A stretch of 64,000 nucleotides of DNA from Xylocopa sonorina (Eukaryota > Arthropoda > Insecta > Hymenoptera > Apidae): positions 9,920,001-9,984,000 of the forward strand of contig NC_135201.1 of assembly GCF_050948175.1 (NCBI RefSeq), in the 5' to 3' direction. The position numbers and the translations under genes are program-made. Numbering within the stretch: position 1 is the stretch's first letter; the number at the start of each line of letters is the position of its first letter. The notes below the pieces were generated by a model, which searched no databases, had not been told where the DNA came from, and saw only the letters and a list, made by a program, of their open reading frames with translations. Shown piece by piece: positions 61,701 through 64,000 of the stretch.

Positions 61701-64000
61701 TTATGTCCAGAACTGCTATGATTGGTTTGCACATTTTCACCACTGTTACCGCGATCTAAAATGATCACATTTTAATGTTTCTAGTACTATATAAAATATA
61801 TATTATTTTCTTTTTTCTCACCTTAACATGTTGTTCTGCATTTGGCTTAATAAGAATAACATCTGACGGTAAGATAAGTTGAACATTATTCTTATCACCT
61901 TGAATTTGGTTTATGCTTAAAGAACAAATTACCCATTTGTCACTTTTATTCAAAAGTTCAATATCAGCTTCTCTGGATATACCAACAATACAGTTGCATA
62001 ACTTTTCTGTGCTTTCACCGATAATAACGCCTGCAAAATATATTAACAAATATCAGTAACATTTAAATTAATAAATTAATACCATCATGTAATAATTTAA
62101 TAAAAATTAGTAACCGAGAAAAAGAGCAAATATATATGAGGACAGATTCTTATTTTATTACTATAGCATACTGTTAATTTGACTTTGTCTTCCTTGTAAA
62201 TTTGATAGATCCTGCGTAAACGTTGCCGATTTGTCTTTGTACGAAATATTCTCTTCTTTTATATTCTCTTTCAATTCCATTTCTTCCTTCTGAAGATCAA
62301 CGGATATTTTCTCCTGATTAAGTATCGAATTGATTGTTGAAGTACGAGGTGATGTTTTTCTTCCCATCGCATAGTTTGGCAGAGTTAATTTCGGATCCTC
62401 CAATAACATCTTAAAATCTAAACATTACAATGAGTACAGAATTTAAAGGGAAGGAGGAAAAGAAAGGAGCAATTATTAACGAAGTAAATTGAAATTTTCA
62501 AATGCAAGACTATACCTTGATTATAAGATGTTAAATTTCTATTGCTTATTTCTTTCTTAAGTTCGTGGCAAGCGGCTACAAAGCTTGTATTTGTGCCCGC
62601 GTTAGAATCAAATGATAGCATTCTTGGTATAGAATGTTTAGCATCCACTGTTTCACTGATCATTTTACTATCTAGAGATAACTTTGTCGAAAGGTTTATT
62701 AATCCCACATCTTTACTGAAATTATCAATACTCATAGCACTTGGAGTAGCAGGCATAGATTTTCTACTTGAAGGCACAATGTAAGTATCTCGAACTGGTT
62801 TTTCTTCTTGCACCTGCACAGATTTTTTCTTCTTCTTTGCCATGATAAGTTGATCCACCAGTCTTCGCGGAGTTCCATTGTCAATATCTTCCAGTGCTTG
62901 AGCGATACTAGTTAAGCTCATGATACTTTCTATATCTTTTGGTGCATTTGGAACGTTTTGAGCCTTATCTTTAGCAGCATAAGATGCAACAGAGGAGTCT
63001 AAAAAAGTAGCTTGTTACATAACACAAATCATCTTTTAATAAACTTAAATAATACCTTCTGTTGCAATAGTTGAATCAACCAGAGGTATAAGTTGGTCTC
63101 TCTTTTTCGGACTATTTACGGATAAACCTAAACTCGGTCTCTCCACCGCCTCCTCTGATAATCGACCGAAATTTCCGCACTTTCTTTTGAAAAATTCACC
63201 CACAGATACTTTGCGCCCAGCACAAGACCTGAAACTCGTACATGTCATATTTTCTAATGCAAAATGTATGTTGAGAAGAAACTTACTCCACTGATAAATC
63301 TAGTTCACCAATGATACCAGAAAAACAGGATAAATTTAAATATTCTTTGTCGGTAGAAGTTGTGGTAGGTAGGGCATACGAATAATTTTGATGCCAGGAT
63401 ACTTCATCGGCTAACATCTGACTAGCCATTTCGGAAGCGGAACGGAATTCTTCGTTGCCAAATTGTGCCATCAATTCAGCAGTTGTTGTGTCAAACGTTA
63501 TTTTATTCAAATTCTTGCTTGACAACGAGGAAAAACGTTTTTCTGAATTTCTACTTAATCCAGATGAACGTGCGCTTATCTCGTTTGGTTCAAAGACAAT
63601 CTAAACATTGAAAAGCACATAAAAATATCCTGCTCATCGATGTTCTGTTCTTTTAAAAAATCCTACATACACTATTTGTTTTACTAGTAGCTAATTGTAA
63701 TGTATTTTCATTCTGAGAATTAGTTTCATTGGTGTACATAGTTTGGCCTGAATTCATTAAAAGAGACGAAGTCATATTAGTAGACAAGTTTTGAATGTTT
63801 GCATTATTCTCTTTGTTTGTATCTGTAACAGTTACAAAATACATGAATTATTTATTTAAGAAGAACCGCATTTGCAACACGAAGTTCTTACCATATGCAG
63901 TGGATGTAGATTTCGTATCGCTGCATTTTTTAAGCAGCTTCCTGGCAAGTTCACGTTCCGTGTCCAATTTGTTCTCACTTTGTTTGTCCACATCTCCCAT
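58792..64000 (-). CDS. Spd-2/CEP192-type centrosomal protein
   Basis: Pericentriolar scaffold needed to recruit mitotic centrosome material (family knowledge). Seventeen exons on the minus strand: 64000-63892, 63822-63671, 63600-63287, 63228-63056, 62998-62516, 62417-62172, 62030-61822, 61755-61492, 61414-60936, 60863-60693, 60619-60415, 60355-60155, 60084-59901, 59834-59636, 59573-59435, 59363-59179, 59122-58792. Phases all agree, giving 1347 aa. The N-terminal third is disordered, Ser/Asn-rich, with a short motif SVGEFFKRKCG near 200. From about residue 560 on it is a series of beta-rich ASH/MSP-like domains. The block LFLYGYGGYSKVE...NTGDLCSYVKI (about 936-990) is the diagnostic Spd-2/CEP192 signature. 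The first ATG coincides with the last base of the window; it may be the true start, but upstream exons cannot be excluded. Identity is secure, the start is not. Confidence 0.88.

Noticed and set aside
1..64000. tRNA, rRNA and spliceosomal RNA genes
   Set aside because: I looked for B-box-like GGTTCGAATCC with paired arms and for conserved rRNA strings and found none convincing. A covariance-model scan would be decisive.

Overview
The window is nuclear DNA of an insect. Compact genes with GT-AG introns of mostly 60-300 bp, a deleted mariner element of the type common in ants and bees, and the protein sequences themselves suggest a bee-like hymenopteran. No species is named because no diagnostic marker is present. 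The edges (about 1-4,400 and 53,600-64,000) are AT-rich and gene-dense. The centre (about 14,000-53,000) is near 50% GC and holds almost no recognisable coding sequence. Exon boundaries below come from reading splice sites and reading frames by hand. For each multi-exon gene the exon lengths and phases sum to one uninterrupted frame.

Layout. (1) 501-768: array of a 77-bp repeat whose units carry AGATGGCGCC and mostly CACGTG, upstream of TAF5. (2) 1128-4248 (+): TAF5, the WD40 subunit of TFIID, 11 exons, 652 aa. (3) 7299-14105 (-): type I membrane protein of 1074 aa with signal peptide, LDLa, several CUB-type regions, a membrane-proximal LDLa, one TM helix and a short tail, 10 coding exons. 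A 143-bp tandem array (11497-12360) sits inside one intron. Its first coding exon has only 11 nt of leader after a splice acceptor, so at least one upstream noncoding exon exists; a strong minus-strand donor at 44756 is the best candidate, implying an intron of about 30 kb. (4) 14,117-44,756: the presumed intron, with a duplicated 36-bp module, a 197-bp tandem array (40227-41209), microsatellites and a 78-bp deleted mariner (43576-43653). (5) 44,757-54,500: GC-rich putative promoter region, then gene-poor sequence. (6) 54572-56118 (-): RFC5, 8 exons, 329 aa. (7) 56420-57622 (+): an intronless, divergent paralogue of the proteasome lid subunit PSMD6/Rpn7, head to head with RFC5. (8) 57972-58661 (+): DEDDh exonuclease of the ERI1/Snipper type. 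(9) 58792-64000 (-): Spd-2/CEP192-type centrosome protein, 17 exons, 1347 aa if the ATG at the very edge is the start.

Most of the small genes at the right-hand end are housekeeping or cell-cycle genes (clamp loading, proteasome, RNA 3' trimming, pericentriolar material) packed with shared promoters and overlapping 3' ends. The centre looks like the large regulatory intron of a neuronal or developmental cell-surface gene; that is inference from its size and position. The most notable observations are the intronless Rpn7 paralogue using what may be a bidirectional RFC5 promoter, the three unrelated tandem arrays (77, 143 and 197 bp), and the duplicated 36-bp noncoding module.
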